Origin: CAZHLD01 sp964533185 | GTDB taxonomy: Bacteria; Acidobacteriota; Terriglobia; Acidiferrales; UBA7541 | Length of the DNA stretch: 31,058 nucleotides | Direction: 5' to 3' | Assembly: GCA_964533185.1 (NCBI GenBank) | Contig: CAZHLD010000029.1 | Coordinates: 1-31,058 of the forward strand | Shown: piece by piece, positions 23,370 through 30,762 of the stretch | Layout: each line of letters starts with the position of its first letter | How positions within the stretch are numbered: position 1 is the first letter of the stretch | Notes under the pieces: model-generated | The model's database searches: none | Told to the model about the DNA's origin: nothing | What the model saw: the letters and a program-made list of their open reading frames with translations, nothing else | Position numbers and translations under genes: made by a program

Positions 23370-23452
23370 ATCATCCAACTGGCAGGCATGGCAGTCACCA
23401 TCACCGACAGCATTGCGCAGTTCGGATGATTCGCCAACTATATTGTTGCCAG

Positions 23453-23563
23453 ATGAAAGGAACAGTCTCGCGCGAAACCGGCCGAGACATTTTTGTGTTC
23501 GCGCGTGAGACTGGCACTTGGCGCGCCGTCTGGCGCACCATGCTCCTCGACCCGCCGCAGTAG
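23453..23563 (+). pseudogene. 3' fragment of the same NTF2/SnoaL-like gene
   Basis: Reads GTVSRETGRDIFVFARETG, then TWRAVWRTMLLDPPQ and a stop (23561-23563). This is the final beta-strands of an NTF2-like domain (xxDxFVFxRxxGxWRAVWRxM). It is the same strand, composition and fold as the 5' fragment at 21798. The two together give about 75 residues where such proteins usually have 120-140, so about 50 central residues were lost when the insert arrived. Confidence 0.7.
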
Positions 23564-23593
23564 CGTCGGCGGTAGCGGGAGCCGTGGCATCAT

Positions 23594-23712
23594 GTAGCCC
23601 GCTCCGGCAATAGCTTGCGCGGATTCTGCGCCCCGGACAGACTTGCGGGGCGATGCCGGAGCGGGGCCTTTCCGATGGAAGAAACACCCCCGCGTCTGAA
23701 GACGCGGGCTAC
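23594..23712. repeat. Composite GTAGCCCGC palindrome
   Basis: GTAGCCCGC at the left and GCGGGCTAC at the right bracket two inner hairpins: CCGCTCCGGCA...TGCCGGAGCGG (23599-23664) and CCCGCGTCTGAAGACGCGGG (23689-23708). It fills the spacer before the SDR gene. Confidence 0.75.
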
Positions 23713-23733
23713 CGTGCTCTCCGGGAGGTTGCG

Positions 23734-24582
23734 ATGGCTGATCTGAGAGGCCAGATTGCTCTCGTCACCGGCGCCAGCCGGGGCGCTGGCCGCGGCATCG
23801 CTCGCGTACTGGGCGAAGCTGGCGCGACGGTGTACGTCACCGGACGCAGCGTGCGCGGCGCGGCCACCACAGAAAACCTCCCCGGCACGGTGGATGAAAC
23901 CGCCGAAGAAGTCACCGCGCGCGGCGGCCACGGCATCGCAGTCCGCTGCGACCACACCGTGGACGCCGACGTCGAAGCGCTCTTCGCGCGCATCAAAAAA
24001 GACCACGGCCGCCTCGACATCCTCGTCAACAACGTGTGGGGCGGCTACGAGGAGTACCACCGCAAAATCCCGTTTCTCGCCTTCTGGAAGCCGTCGTTTG
24101 CCGAGCGCTGGCAGCGCGTCTTTGAAGCCGGCCTGCGCGCGCACTTGCACGCGAGCACGCTCGCCGCTCCGCTGATGATCCCGCAGAAGCGCGGGCTGAT
24201 TGTCAGCACGATTGCCTGGGACCACGACAAATTCTTGGGTGCCGTCTTCTACGACCTGCCCAAGCACGCGCTGGTCCGCATGATTTACGGCATGGCGCAC
24301 GAGCTCCGCAAACACAACGTCGCCGCCATCGCGCTCGCGCCGGGCTTCATGCGCACCGAACGCGTGCTGGCCACTCCGGCGAGCGACTGGCCCGGCGGAA
24401 AAATTGACCTCAGCCTGACCGAATCGCCCGAATACACCGGCCGCGCTGTCCGTGCGCTGGCCACCGACCCCAAAGTGTTGGAAAAGTCCGGCCGCGCCTT
24501 CCTCGTCGGCGAGATTGCCCAGGAGTACGCCTTCACTGACATCGACGGCCGCAAAATCCCTCCCTTCACCGCCCCCGAATAG
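23734..24582 (+). CDS. SDR-family oxidoreductase (DHRS1-like)
   Basis: A 282-residue short-chain dehydrogenase/reductase with an NAD(P) Rossmann fold. The cofactor loop is TGASRGAGRGIA (residues ~12-23) and VTGRSV supplies the second strand. LVNNVWGG replaces the usual NNAG. The catalytic Ser is in IVSTIAW and the YxxxK pair in FYDLPKHALVRM. ALAPGFMRTER follows. The arrangement NNVWGGYEE... and the long segment between NNVW and the Ser resemble the DHRS1 subgroup. The substrate is unknown. The ATG at 23734 has GGGAGG (23723-23728) upstream. It lies immediately after the insertion scar. Confidence 0.9.
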   Translation: MADLRGQIALVTGASRGAGRGIARVLGEAGATVYVTGRSVRGAATTENLPGTVDETAEEVTARGGHGIAVRCDHTVDADVEALFARIKKDHGRLDILVNNVWGGYEEYHRKIPFLAFWKPSFAERWQRVFEAGLRAHLHASTLAAPLMIPQKRGLIVSTIAWDHDKFLGAVFYDLPKHALVRMIYGMAHELRKHNVAAIALAPGFMRTERVLATPASDWPGGKIDLSLTESPEYTGRAVRALATDPKVLEKSGRAFLVGEIAQEYAFTDIDGRKIPPFTAPE

Positions 24583-24866
24583 CGGCGACTTTACGTCACC
24601 ACACCCGGCGCGGCCCTCTCAATGACCGCGTGGCGGGATAAACCCGCCGCTACGCTCTGTGACGAATGGGCACACCACTTGTGGTGAGCGTAGCCGAACC
24701 ATGGCGTGCCCGTCCGCGTGGCGGCACCCGGCCCTCAGCTTGTCGAATTGAGCTCGTCCGCTCTCTGCCCGTCATCCTGAGCGAAGCGATCGAAGATTCC
24801 GGCCCTGCCGGAAAGGATCCCTCTTCAGGTTTTCCTCTCTGTGGGCGCTGCGCCTCTGTGGCTAAT
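24583..24866. repeat. Spacer with GGCGGG and GTCATCCTGAG repeats
   Basis: No gene seen. A GTGGCGGGATAAACCCGCC palindrome lies at 24630-24653 (reverse of the copy at 26438-26460). A GTCATCCTGAGCGAAGCG element with a GATTCCGGCCCTGCCGGAA hairpin lies at 24771-24823. Confidence 0.75.
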
Positions 24867-26381
24867 CTATCGGCGGGACTTGCGGCGGCGGGCGGTGTGC
24901 TTCTTTGCCCGCGGGCGGGGGCGAGAGCGCTTCGCGGCTGGCCGGCGCTTGCGCACGGGGCGACGTTTCCGTGCGGGCTTCGAACGCGCTGCTGCGGCGG
25001 CTTCGCGGCGGCGGGCGCGCACCCAGCCGGGTTTGTTTGACTGGCGCCCGCGGGCGATACCCAGCGCGTTGGCGGGCACATTTTCGGTGATGGTCGAGCC
25101 GGCCGCGACGTACGCCCCATCGCCAATCCGCACCGGCGCCACCAGCGCCGAATCGCTGCCGATAAACACGCGTTTGCCGATAAAGGTGGGGTGCTTCTGC
25201 GTTCCGTCATAGTTGCAGGTAATCGTGCCCGCGCCGATGTTAGTCTTCGCCCCGATTCTGGCATCCCCCAGGTAAGTGAGGTGCATCGCCTTTACCCCTT
25301 CCGCCAAAACTGACTTCTTCACCTCGACGAAGTTGCCCACGCGAGCCCTGGCCAGCAGCGTCGCTCCATCACGGAGGTGAGCGAACGGGCCGACGACAGT
25401 GCCGCTGGCGAGGCGGCTGGCGGAGATGAGGCAGTGCGGCTTGATGGTGACGCCGTCGGCGAGCACTGCGTCGGTGAGGATGCTGCCGGTGCGGATCGTG
25501 CAGCGCGCGCCGATGCGCGTTTTGCCCAACAGGTGCACGCACGGCTCGATGATGGTGTCCGGGCCGATTTCGACTTCGGGGTCGATGAGCACGGTCTGCG
25601 GCAGGTAAATGGTCACGCCGGCGTCCATCACGGCGGCGCGCTTGCGGGCGCGGAGCAGGCGGTCCACTTCGGCCAGCTCGGCGCGCGTGTTGCAGCCGAG
25701 GATTTCGTGTGGGTCGGGCGCGACCTCGGCCAGCACGGTTTCGCCCTGCTGGTTGAGGAGGGCGATGGCGTCGGTGAGGTAAAGCTCCCTGTGAACGTTT
25801 TCCGGGCGGAGTTTCGTCAGGCAGGGCCAGAGCTTATCGAGCGTGAAGCAGTAGAGGCTGGAGTTGACCTCATTGATCTGGCGCGTCTCCTCGTCGGTGG
25901 ATTTTTCTTCGACGATGGCGGCGACGCGGCCGTCGCTGCGGCGCAGGATGCGTCCATAGCCGGTAGGGTCGGCGAGCACCGCGGTCAGGATGGTGGCCGC
26001 GGCCCGCAGCGGCGGGCGGTGCGCGCGCAGCAGGTTGGCGAGCGTCTCGGTGCGGACCAGCGGGGCGTCGCCCGGGATGACAATGGCGTACTTCGCGCGG
26101 CCGATGGCGCGGCGCGCGACCAGCATGGCATGGCCGGTGCCGTTTTGCGGCTGCTGGAGAACGATCTCTGCGCCCAGCGGGGTGACCACCGCCGCGACGT
26201 CGTCGGCCTGGTAGCCAACGATGACGTGGATTGCCCGCGGCTTGAGCGGCATGGCCGCGCGCACCACGTGTTCGACCAGCGAGCGTCCGCCGGCGCGGTG
26301 CAGCACCTTCGCCAGCTGCGACTTCAGCCGCGTCCCTTTCCCCGCCGCCAGGACCACCACCACACAGTCGTTGTTTCGCAT
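24867..26381 (-). CDS. glmU: Bifunctional GlcNAc-1-P uridyltransferase / GlcN-1-P acetyltransferase
   Basis: A 504-residue enzyme making UDP-GlcNAc for peptidoglycan and LPS. The N-terminal uridyltransferase has LAAGKGTRLKSQLAKVLH (about 11-28; SQLA instead of the usual SKLP), QNGTGHA and PGDAPL. The C-terminal left-handed beta-helix acetyltransferase has HLTYLGDARIG with the catalytic His (H367), NIGAGTITCNYDG and FIGSDSALVAPV. It normally ends near IARGRQSNKPGW, about residue 453. Here a tail of about 50 residues follows that is more than half Lys/Arg (458-504, KPARKRRPVRKRRPAAKR and onward). The tail could bind nucleic acid or acidic polymers, or the cell surface. The ATG is at 26381. Confidence 0.95.
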   Translation of the reverse strand: MRNNDCVVVVLAAGKGTRLKSQLAKVLHRAGGRSLVEHVVRAAMPLKPRAIHVIVGYQADDVAAVVTPLGAEIVLQQPQNGTGHAMLVARRAIGRAKYAIVIPGDAPLVRTETLANLLRAHRPPLRAAATILTAVLADPTGYGRILRRSDGRVAAIVEEKSTDEETRQINEVNSSLYCFTLDKLWPCLTKLRPENVHRELYLTDAIALLNQQGETVLAEVAPDPHEILGCNTRAELAEVDRLLRARKRAAVMDAGVTIYLPQTVLIDPEVEIGPDTIIEPCVHLLGKTRIGARCTIRTGSILTDAVLADGVTIKPHCLISASRLASGTVVGPFAHLRDGATLLARARVGNFVEVKKSVLAEGVKAMHLTYLGDARIGAKTNIGAGTITCNYDGTQKHPTFIGKRVFIGSDSALVAPVRIGDGAYVAAGSTITENVPANALGIARGRQSNKPGWVRARRREAAAAARSKPARKRRPVRKRRPAAKRSRPRPRAKKHTARRRKSRR

Positions 26382-26437
26382 GGACGGCTATTCTCTACTT
26401 ACCCAGTGCGTTTCGCAACGCTCGCCTTTGTGCCCTT

Positions 26438-26460
26438 GTAGCGGCGGGTTTACCCCGCCA
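26438..26460. repeat. GTAGCGGCGGGTTTACCCCGCC palindrome
   Basis: Same family as 24630-24653 in opposite orientation, so the two copies bracket glmU. Confidence 0.8.
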
Positions 26461-26487
26461 CTCTGGAGCCTTTTTGCGGCCTTCCAG

Positions 26488-26516
26488 TTGACAAATTAGG
26501 AATACGGGGATAGGTA
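26488..26516 (+). promoter_or_regulatory. Sigma70-like promoter of the zinc-ribbon gene pair
   Basis: Consensus TTGACA (26488-26493), a 17-base spacer, then TAGGTA (26511-26516). About 36 bases of leader follow, carrying GGAGG (26542-26546) before the ATG at 26553. This is the best promoter in the window. Confidence 0.65.
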
Positions 26517-26552
26517 AAGGCCACCAGTCGCCCGAATAGCCGGAGGCCTCCG

Positions 26553-26960
26553 ATGAAGACCTGCGCCAACTGCGGCGGTACAAACCTGGACGACGCGCAG
26601 TTCTGCCAGATGTGCGGTCGTTCGCTCGCCGCGGCAGAAGCCGTGCCGCTGGCGCCGTCGATGCTGGGTCAGACCGGACCACAGCCGCCATCGCCCACCA
26701 GCCCAGCCGCGCCACAGCCGCCTGGCGAACCTCCGCCTCAAACCAGCGGGATGGCCGTCGGCAGCTTGATTTGCGGGATTCTTTTCGCCTTTTTACCCGC
26801 TGCGATCACGGCCGTCGTGCTGGGGCACATTTCGCGCTCGGAAATCCGCCGCAGCACCGGCCGCCTCAAGGGCGCGGGGATGGCGCTGGCAGGACTCATC
26901 CTCGGCTACGTGGGCATCTCTCATCCCCATCCTGATCATCGCCGCGATCGCAATTCCTAA
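26553..26960 (+). CDS. Zinc-ribbon/DUF4190 protein, frameshifted N-terminal half
   Basis: Codes for a zinc ribbon (CANCGG...CQMCGRS, CxxC twice), a proline-rich linker (residues ~36-66) and a DUF4190-type membrane pair (SGMAVGSLICGILFAFLP and VVLGHISRSEIRRSTGRLKGAGMALAGLILGYVGI). After YVGIS the frame slips and stops after 11 unrelated residues (HPHPDHRRDRNS). In the frame of the next entry the reading continues smoothly as IPILIIAAIAIPNLLRSRM. The intact gene would encode about 260 residues: zinc ribbon, two helices and a pilin-like domain, a layout I know from Acidobacteria. A 2-base loss in TCTCTC at 26916-26922 explains it. Real mutation or sequencing error cannot be told apart here. Confidence 0.8.
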   Translation: MKTCANCGGTNLDDAQFCQMCGRSLAAAEAVPLAPSMLGQTGPQPPSPTSPAAPQPPGEPPPQTSGMAVGSLICGILFAFLPAAITAVVLGHISRSEIRRSTGRLKGAGMALAGLILGYVGISHPHPDHRRDRNS

Positions 26961-26976
26961 CCTGCTCCGCTCGCGC

Positions 26977-27339
26977 ATGGCCGCGAACGAAGTTTCGGCT
27001 GTGGGTTCTCTTCGTTCGATCCATACCGCAGCAGTCAACTACTCCACCCAGTGCGGCGGCTTCCCCCCGACCTTGGACGCGATGGGCCCGCCAGCCAACG
27101 GCTGCGTCACGGCTGACCTAATCGACTCCGTGCTTGTCACCGGCAGCAAGAGCGGCTATACCTTCACCTACTCCGCGGGTGACGCAGATGGCGACGGCCG
27201 CGGAGACACCCTCACCGTCACTGCAGTTCCGGCCACTGTTGGCACCACGGGTCAGCGCCGGTTCTTCACCGATGAGTCCGGTGTGATCCGCGCCAACGTC
27301 AACGGCGCCGCTGACGTCAACAGCACGCCAATCTGGTAG
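26977..27339 (+). CDS. Pilin-like C-terminal half of the frameshifted protein
   Basis: The frame contains, from about 26924, a type IV pilin/T2SS pseudopilin-like helix (IIAAIAIPNLLRSRMAANE) followed by a globular part: VGSLRSIHTAAVNYSTQCGG, then FPPTLDAMGPP, then YTFTYSAGDADGDGRGDTLTVTA, and GQRRFFTDESGVIRANVNG. The first ATG in the frame is at 26977, inside the helix and with no ribosome site, so this half is probably not translated alone. Family members are thought to be envelope proteins; no secretion genes are nearby. Confidence 0.7.
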   Translation: MAANEVSAVGSLRSIHTAAVNYSTQCGGFPPTLDAMGPPANGCVTADLIDSVLVTGSKSGYTFTYSAGDADGDGRGDTLTVTAVPATVGTTGQRRFFTDESGVIRANVNGAADVNSTPIW

Positions 27340-27357
27340 CGGCGCGCGCGAGGCCGT

Positions 27358-27861
27358 GTGAAATATTGCTGGCACTGCGGCAAGGAAAACCAGGACAATG
27401 CGCGCTACTGCCGTCACTGCGGCGCGCAGTTTGCGCTTGCGGAGAGCGCCGTAGCCACGCCCACGACCCCGTACCCGCAGGCCAGCGGCTTTGCCATCGC
27501 CAGCCTGGTGCTGGGCATCCTGTGGCTTTACTGGATCGGCTCGATCCTGGCGCTGGTGTTCGGCTACCTCGCGCGCGGCGAAATCCGTCGCGAGCCGCAA
27601 CGCGTCGGCGGGCGCGGGATGGCCACGGCGGGGATTGTGCTCGGCTGGGTCGGCGTCGCCACGCTTGTACTGGCCATTGTGGGCATGGTTTTCTACCTCC
27701 TCCCCGGCGAAAAGAAATCCCCCGAAAGCCAAACCACCTTCTCCACCTCCGCCCGCCGCCTCCACCTTCAACTAAACGCGGGACACCCTCCAAGGCTGGG
27801 TCAAGGGAGTGAAAGTCGAACCAGCTCCTCTGCCTTGAGCGCGTTTGGATATCATTGCTGA
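27358..27861 (+). CDS. Zinc-ribbon/DUF4190 membrane protein with an aberrant tail
   Basis: A 167-residue protein that starts with GTG (27358), GAGG 5 bases upstream and 18 bases after the preceding stop, so it is probably in one operon with it. The zinc ribbon is CWHCGKENQDNARYCRHCGAQF. Then come two DUF4190-type helices, GFAIASLVLGILWLYWIGSILALVFGYLA and MATAGIVLGWVGVATLVLAIVGMVFYLL. Paralogous to the previous gene. After FYLLPGEKKSPES the remaining 45 residues have no helix or family look. They run into the AT-rich insert at about 27770, so the native C-terminus may have been replaced. Confidence 0.75.
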   Translation: MKYCWHCGKENQDNARYCRHCGAQFALAESAVATPTTPYPQASGFAIASLVLGILWLYWIGSILALVFGYLARGEIRREPQRVGGRGMATAGIVLGWVGVATLVLAIVGMVFYLLPGEKKSPESQTTFSTSARRLHLQLNAGHPPRLGQGSESRTSSSALSAFGYHC

Positions 27862-27915
27862 TTGAGGTAGTCTAGGGTTAGCGTACAGCCACAAGAAGGG
27901 AATTGGAAACCTGTT

Positions 27916-29301
27916 ATGAAGATCGATTATGAAACCCAAACCGAGTCCTCGAGTGGCTCCCTTTATGTGCGGCACCTTTACGTCGCAAATCTCTTCGGCC
28001 AATATACATATGATCTGTCCTTAGAGTCTTTGCCCGTTACAGAGCCGAACAGATTGTTGATTCTTTACGGCGATAACGGCTCCGGGAAGACAACCCTCTT
28101 GAAGCTAGTGTTTAACCTTCTTGGCCACGGCACCAAGAGCGGCCACCGCTCGTTCATATTCAAAATCCCGTTCAGAGAGCTTCTAGTTGAGCTTGGAAAC
28201 GGGATTAGAGTGTCTGCGAAGCGAACAGACAGTTTGGTTGGTCCGTTTGTCATGCAGATTGAAAGAGGGAAGGAGGTTTTGGCGCAGGTTAGGTGGATTT
28301 CCAACGAACAAGGCAAGCCCGAGGTTGCCCGTGATGACCGCAAGAAGTACAGGATCCTCCTCCAGGAACTGGAGAATCTGAGAATTGCGCTCTATCTTCT
28401 TTCAGACGACAGAAGAATCCGCAGTAACCGATATCCGGAGGAAAAGGAGGAGGAAGGCGAAGAAGAAAAGACAGCCGTATTAACGGAGCGTGCCGTTTTT
28501 TTGCGCAAATACTTGCATCTCGGCCGAGATGTAAGTCGGGAAGCTGATGGCGAGGAACCTTTGGAAGATGCACTCAGACAAACAATAGAATGGGCCACGC
28601 AGCAGGTTTTGAGAGGGTCTAGTAAGGGAAATGAAGATGCACATGCAATCTATACAGATGTGATCCAGCGTATTGCAACTGCTGTCGTTCCGAGTTCGGC
28701 AGCAAGTGGTTCACGCTCAAAAGAAGAGCTTGTCGAAAGCCTTCAAAGAGAGGCTCAGCGAACCCTCGCCTATTCGCGGTTCGGTTTGACTAACGCCATT
28801 GAGATTCAACCGCTAATTGCAGCCATTCAACAGGCACGCGATTCCGACTTGACTACGATAAGCAATGTAATCAATCCATACATAGATGGCATTGAAGCCC
28901 GGCTTAACGCGCTCCAGCACCTTCACGACTCAATTGACAGCTTCTGTAGAATCATCAACTCTTTTTATCGCGATAAGGAGATCATGTTCGACCTTAAAAA
29001 AGGGCCTGAAATTAAGGCAACTTCAGGGGCGTTCTTGGCCCCATCCGCCTTGTCATCAGGTGAGAGGCAGCTCTTGCTGCTTTTCTGCAACATATTGGTT
29101 GCTAGAGATATGAACAGTATTTTTATCATCGACGAGCCGGAACTATCACTGAATGTTAAATGGCAAAGGAATCTGGTGAACACGCTTGTGGACTTCACGA
29201 AGGATGCCAAGATTCAATTCTTGCTTGCAACCCATTCAATCGAGTTGCTTGCCCGCCACAGGGACCATGTGCTGAAACTAGACGCTCGCAGCCAGTCATG
29301 A
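27916..29301 (+). CDS. ABC/OLD-type AAA ATPase, AriA-like (PARIS-like system)
   Basis: A 461-residue ATPase. Walker A is GDNGSGKTT (52-60), the ABC signature LSSGERQ (379-385), Walker B IFIIDEPEL (402-410) and the H-loop ATHS (439-442). Between Walker A and the signature lie about 310 residues with a charged low-complexity stretch (EEKEEEGEEEK at about 175-185) and a helical coiled-coil part. No membrane segment. This is the SMC/Rad50/OLD-like layout of defence ATPases (AAA_15/AAA_21). The DUF4435-like gene follows after 6 bases, as in PARIS, where AriA forms a scaffold that holds AriB until a phage anti-restriction protein is sensed. Its base composition is clearly AT-richer than the host, a sign of transfer. 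Confidence 0.85.
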   Translation: MKIDYETQTESSSGSLYVRHLYVANLFGQYTYDLSLESLPVTEPNRLLILYGDNGSGKTTLLKLVFNLLGHGTKSGHRSFIFKIPFRELLVELGNGIRVSAKRTDSLVGPFVMQIERGKEVLAQVRWISNEQGKPEVARDDRKKYRILLQELENLRIALYLLSDDRRIRSNRYPEEKEEEGEEEKTAVLTERAVFLRKYLHLGRDVSREADGEEPLEDALRQTIEWATQQVLRGSSKGNEDAHAIYTDVIQRIATAVVPSSAASGSRSKEELVESLQREAQRTLAYSRFGLTNAIEIQPLIAAIQQARDSDLTTISNVINPYIDGIEARLNALQHLHDSIDSFCRIINSFYRDKEIMFDLKKGPEIKATSGAFLAPSALSSGERQLLLLFCNILVARDMNSIFIIDEPELSLNVKWQRNLVNTLVDFTKDAKIQFLLATHSIELLARHRDHVLKLDARSQS

Positions 29302-29307
29302 ACGAAA

Positions 29308-30177
29308 ATGGCGAGCCCGGAGCGCCAGAGAATTGAGGAGTTGGTTGTTCGATACCAACTCGAACCTTCCGTCAGAGATGTTTTCGTGGAGGGTAGGATT
29401 GACCGATGCCTTCTGCAGTGGTTTTTGGCAGAAATGGGTTTCGATCAAGTTACGGTCAAGGAGATTGATTCAGTTGAGGTTCCATTTGAACTTTTGACAG
29501 GACCTGGCTTTGAACGAAGCACCCGAGGGCTATTGGTCGCGCTGGCGCATGAATTCAAGGAAAAACTGGGTGAGGACAGCGTATCTGCAACTTGTGTCAT
29601 TGACGGTGATTTTGATTTGATTCTAGGAAGAACGTATAGCTGCAATCCCTTGATGCATACCGACTTTACGTCGCTCGAGATGTATTGTTTTGAGGAAGGG
29701 CCGATCACCAAAACGCTCCAATTGGCTGTGAAGGGTTTCCCGGAAAATGCTACCAGTGTGATTCGGGCCGTTATGGGTCCCCTCCAGGATATTTTTCTCT
29801 TGCGGCTTGCAAACTTTCAGCTTGGGCTAAATCTAAGATTCCTCACTTTTGAAAAATACTGCAGCCTTGTGGATAGGTCGGTTGAGTTTGATCAAGAAAG
29901 ATATTTGGAAGCCTGCCTGAATGCTAGCAACCTGCATCACGAACGCGAAAGGATTAGACAACAAGCGCTGGAAAACAGATCTCTATTAACCAGTGATCCT
30001 AGAATACAAGTTCAGGGCCACGATTTTTTTGATCTAATTACTTGGTATGTGAGGAGGTTTGCCGGGTTTGGGGGCACAAAGTCAGAATCCATCAAAAATT
30101 CTTTGTTTGCTGCCGTTGAGGTTGAAAATCTCAAAAAATACAACCTATTCAGGTCGCTTGTCAAAAGAGTTGGTTGA
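29308..30177 (+). CDS. DUF4435/TOPRIM-like effector, AriB-like (PARIS-like system)
   Basis: A 289-residue protein. VFVEGRIDRCLLQWFL (about 25-40, E28) and CVIDGDFD (about 96-103, D99/D101) are the Glu and DxD of a TOPRIM metal site. TDFTSLEMYCFEE (118-130) is the third motif of DUF4435. In PARIS the AriB partner is such a TOPRIM nuclease that cuts tRNA when released from AriA; here the role is inferred from gene order and motifs. The start is an ATG 6 bases after the ATPase stop. AT-rich codon use matches its partner and not the host. AbiL-type ATPase/TOPRIM pairs are the main alternative. Confidence 0.78.
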   Translation: MASPERQRIEELVVRYQLEPSVRDVFVEGRIDRCLLQWFLAEMGFDQVTVKEIDSVEVPFELLTGPGFERSTRGLLVALAHEFKEKLGEDSVSATCVIDGDFDLILGRTYSCNPLMHTDFTSLEMYCFEEGPITKTLQLAVKGFPENATSVIRAVMGPLQDIFLLRLANFQLGLNLRFLTFEKYCSLVDRSVEFDQERYLEACLNASNLHHERERIRQQALENRSLLTSDPRIQVQGHDFFDLITWYVRRFAGFGGTKSESIKNSLFAAVEVENLKKYNLFRSLVKRVG

Positions 30178-30762
30178 GATTCTTTCATTTGAAAGCAGCA
30201 GGAGGTGTCAAAAGGGCTAGGTCGCGCGTGTGTGCATTCTTTGTCTCTATCAATGTAGGAATTGAATTGGGAGATGGCCTCTCCTTCTTAAATCCTCTCG
30301 AATGGCGCGGCTCCGCGGAAGGCAGACTCCCCACCAGGAGGCGCGTACAGATTTCTAGTTAGCATGGACGGGGGAAGAGGGCCGAAGGCTGGCCGGGATG
30401 CCGGCGGGAGCAGCGTCAGTGGAAAAAGCCGCAGGACGGACACCTTGCTTCGACAGTCTCGCCGCAGAGTTTTCCAAGGCAGGCGTTGGGGTGGCGGAGG
30501 GGTACGATATGTCGAGCTCCTACATGAAGATAGGTGGAAAACGCCAAGATTCTTTGCGCCGCTTTGTGAGTGGAGCAAAGGGAACACACCACAAGGTGGC
30601 GTGTGGAGCCTCGTCCCAACCAAAGGCTTCGGGGGGCTGAATGACCGGGGGCAGGGGGCGAAAAAAGATGGTCCGGACTGAATAATGAGTGGTGCGGATG
30701 TGGTAGGCTGGAAGTAAGAGGGTGGAAGTGAGCGGGTAGCAAGCTGCCAGCGGGTTAGGGAA
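30178..30762. other. Non-coding or unassigned stretch
   Basis: No convincing gene. A 6-bp stem CTTTCA TT TGAAAG lies just after the AriB-like stop but has no T run. An open frame at 30364-30681 (Gly/Arg-rich) and one at 30398-30640 show no family features. GC content climbs back from about 30290, which marks the right edge of the insert. Confidence 0.5.

Noticed and set aside
23366..23401. 11-codon leader ORF overlapping the RelA/SpoT start in an ATGA
   Set aside because: Too short to judge and has no regulatory codon pattern; the overlap could be chance.
26910..26930. Programmed ribosomal frameshift between the DUF4190 and pilin-like halves
   Set aside because: No slippery heptamer, and the CT repeat is more simply explained by a 2-base deletion or error.
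27881..30350. 8-bp direct repeat GCGTACAG on both sides of the ATPase/TOPRIM pair (27881-27888 and 30343-30350), possible target-site duplication
   Set aside because: Comparing a few hundred bases on each side, one shared 8-mer is expected by chance, and no terminal inverted repeats adjoin.
30364..30681. Possible 105-residue Gly/Arg-rich protein
   Set aside because: No ribosome site, low-complexity composition and no domain; the overlapping frame 30398-30640 is equally unsupported.
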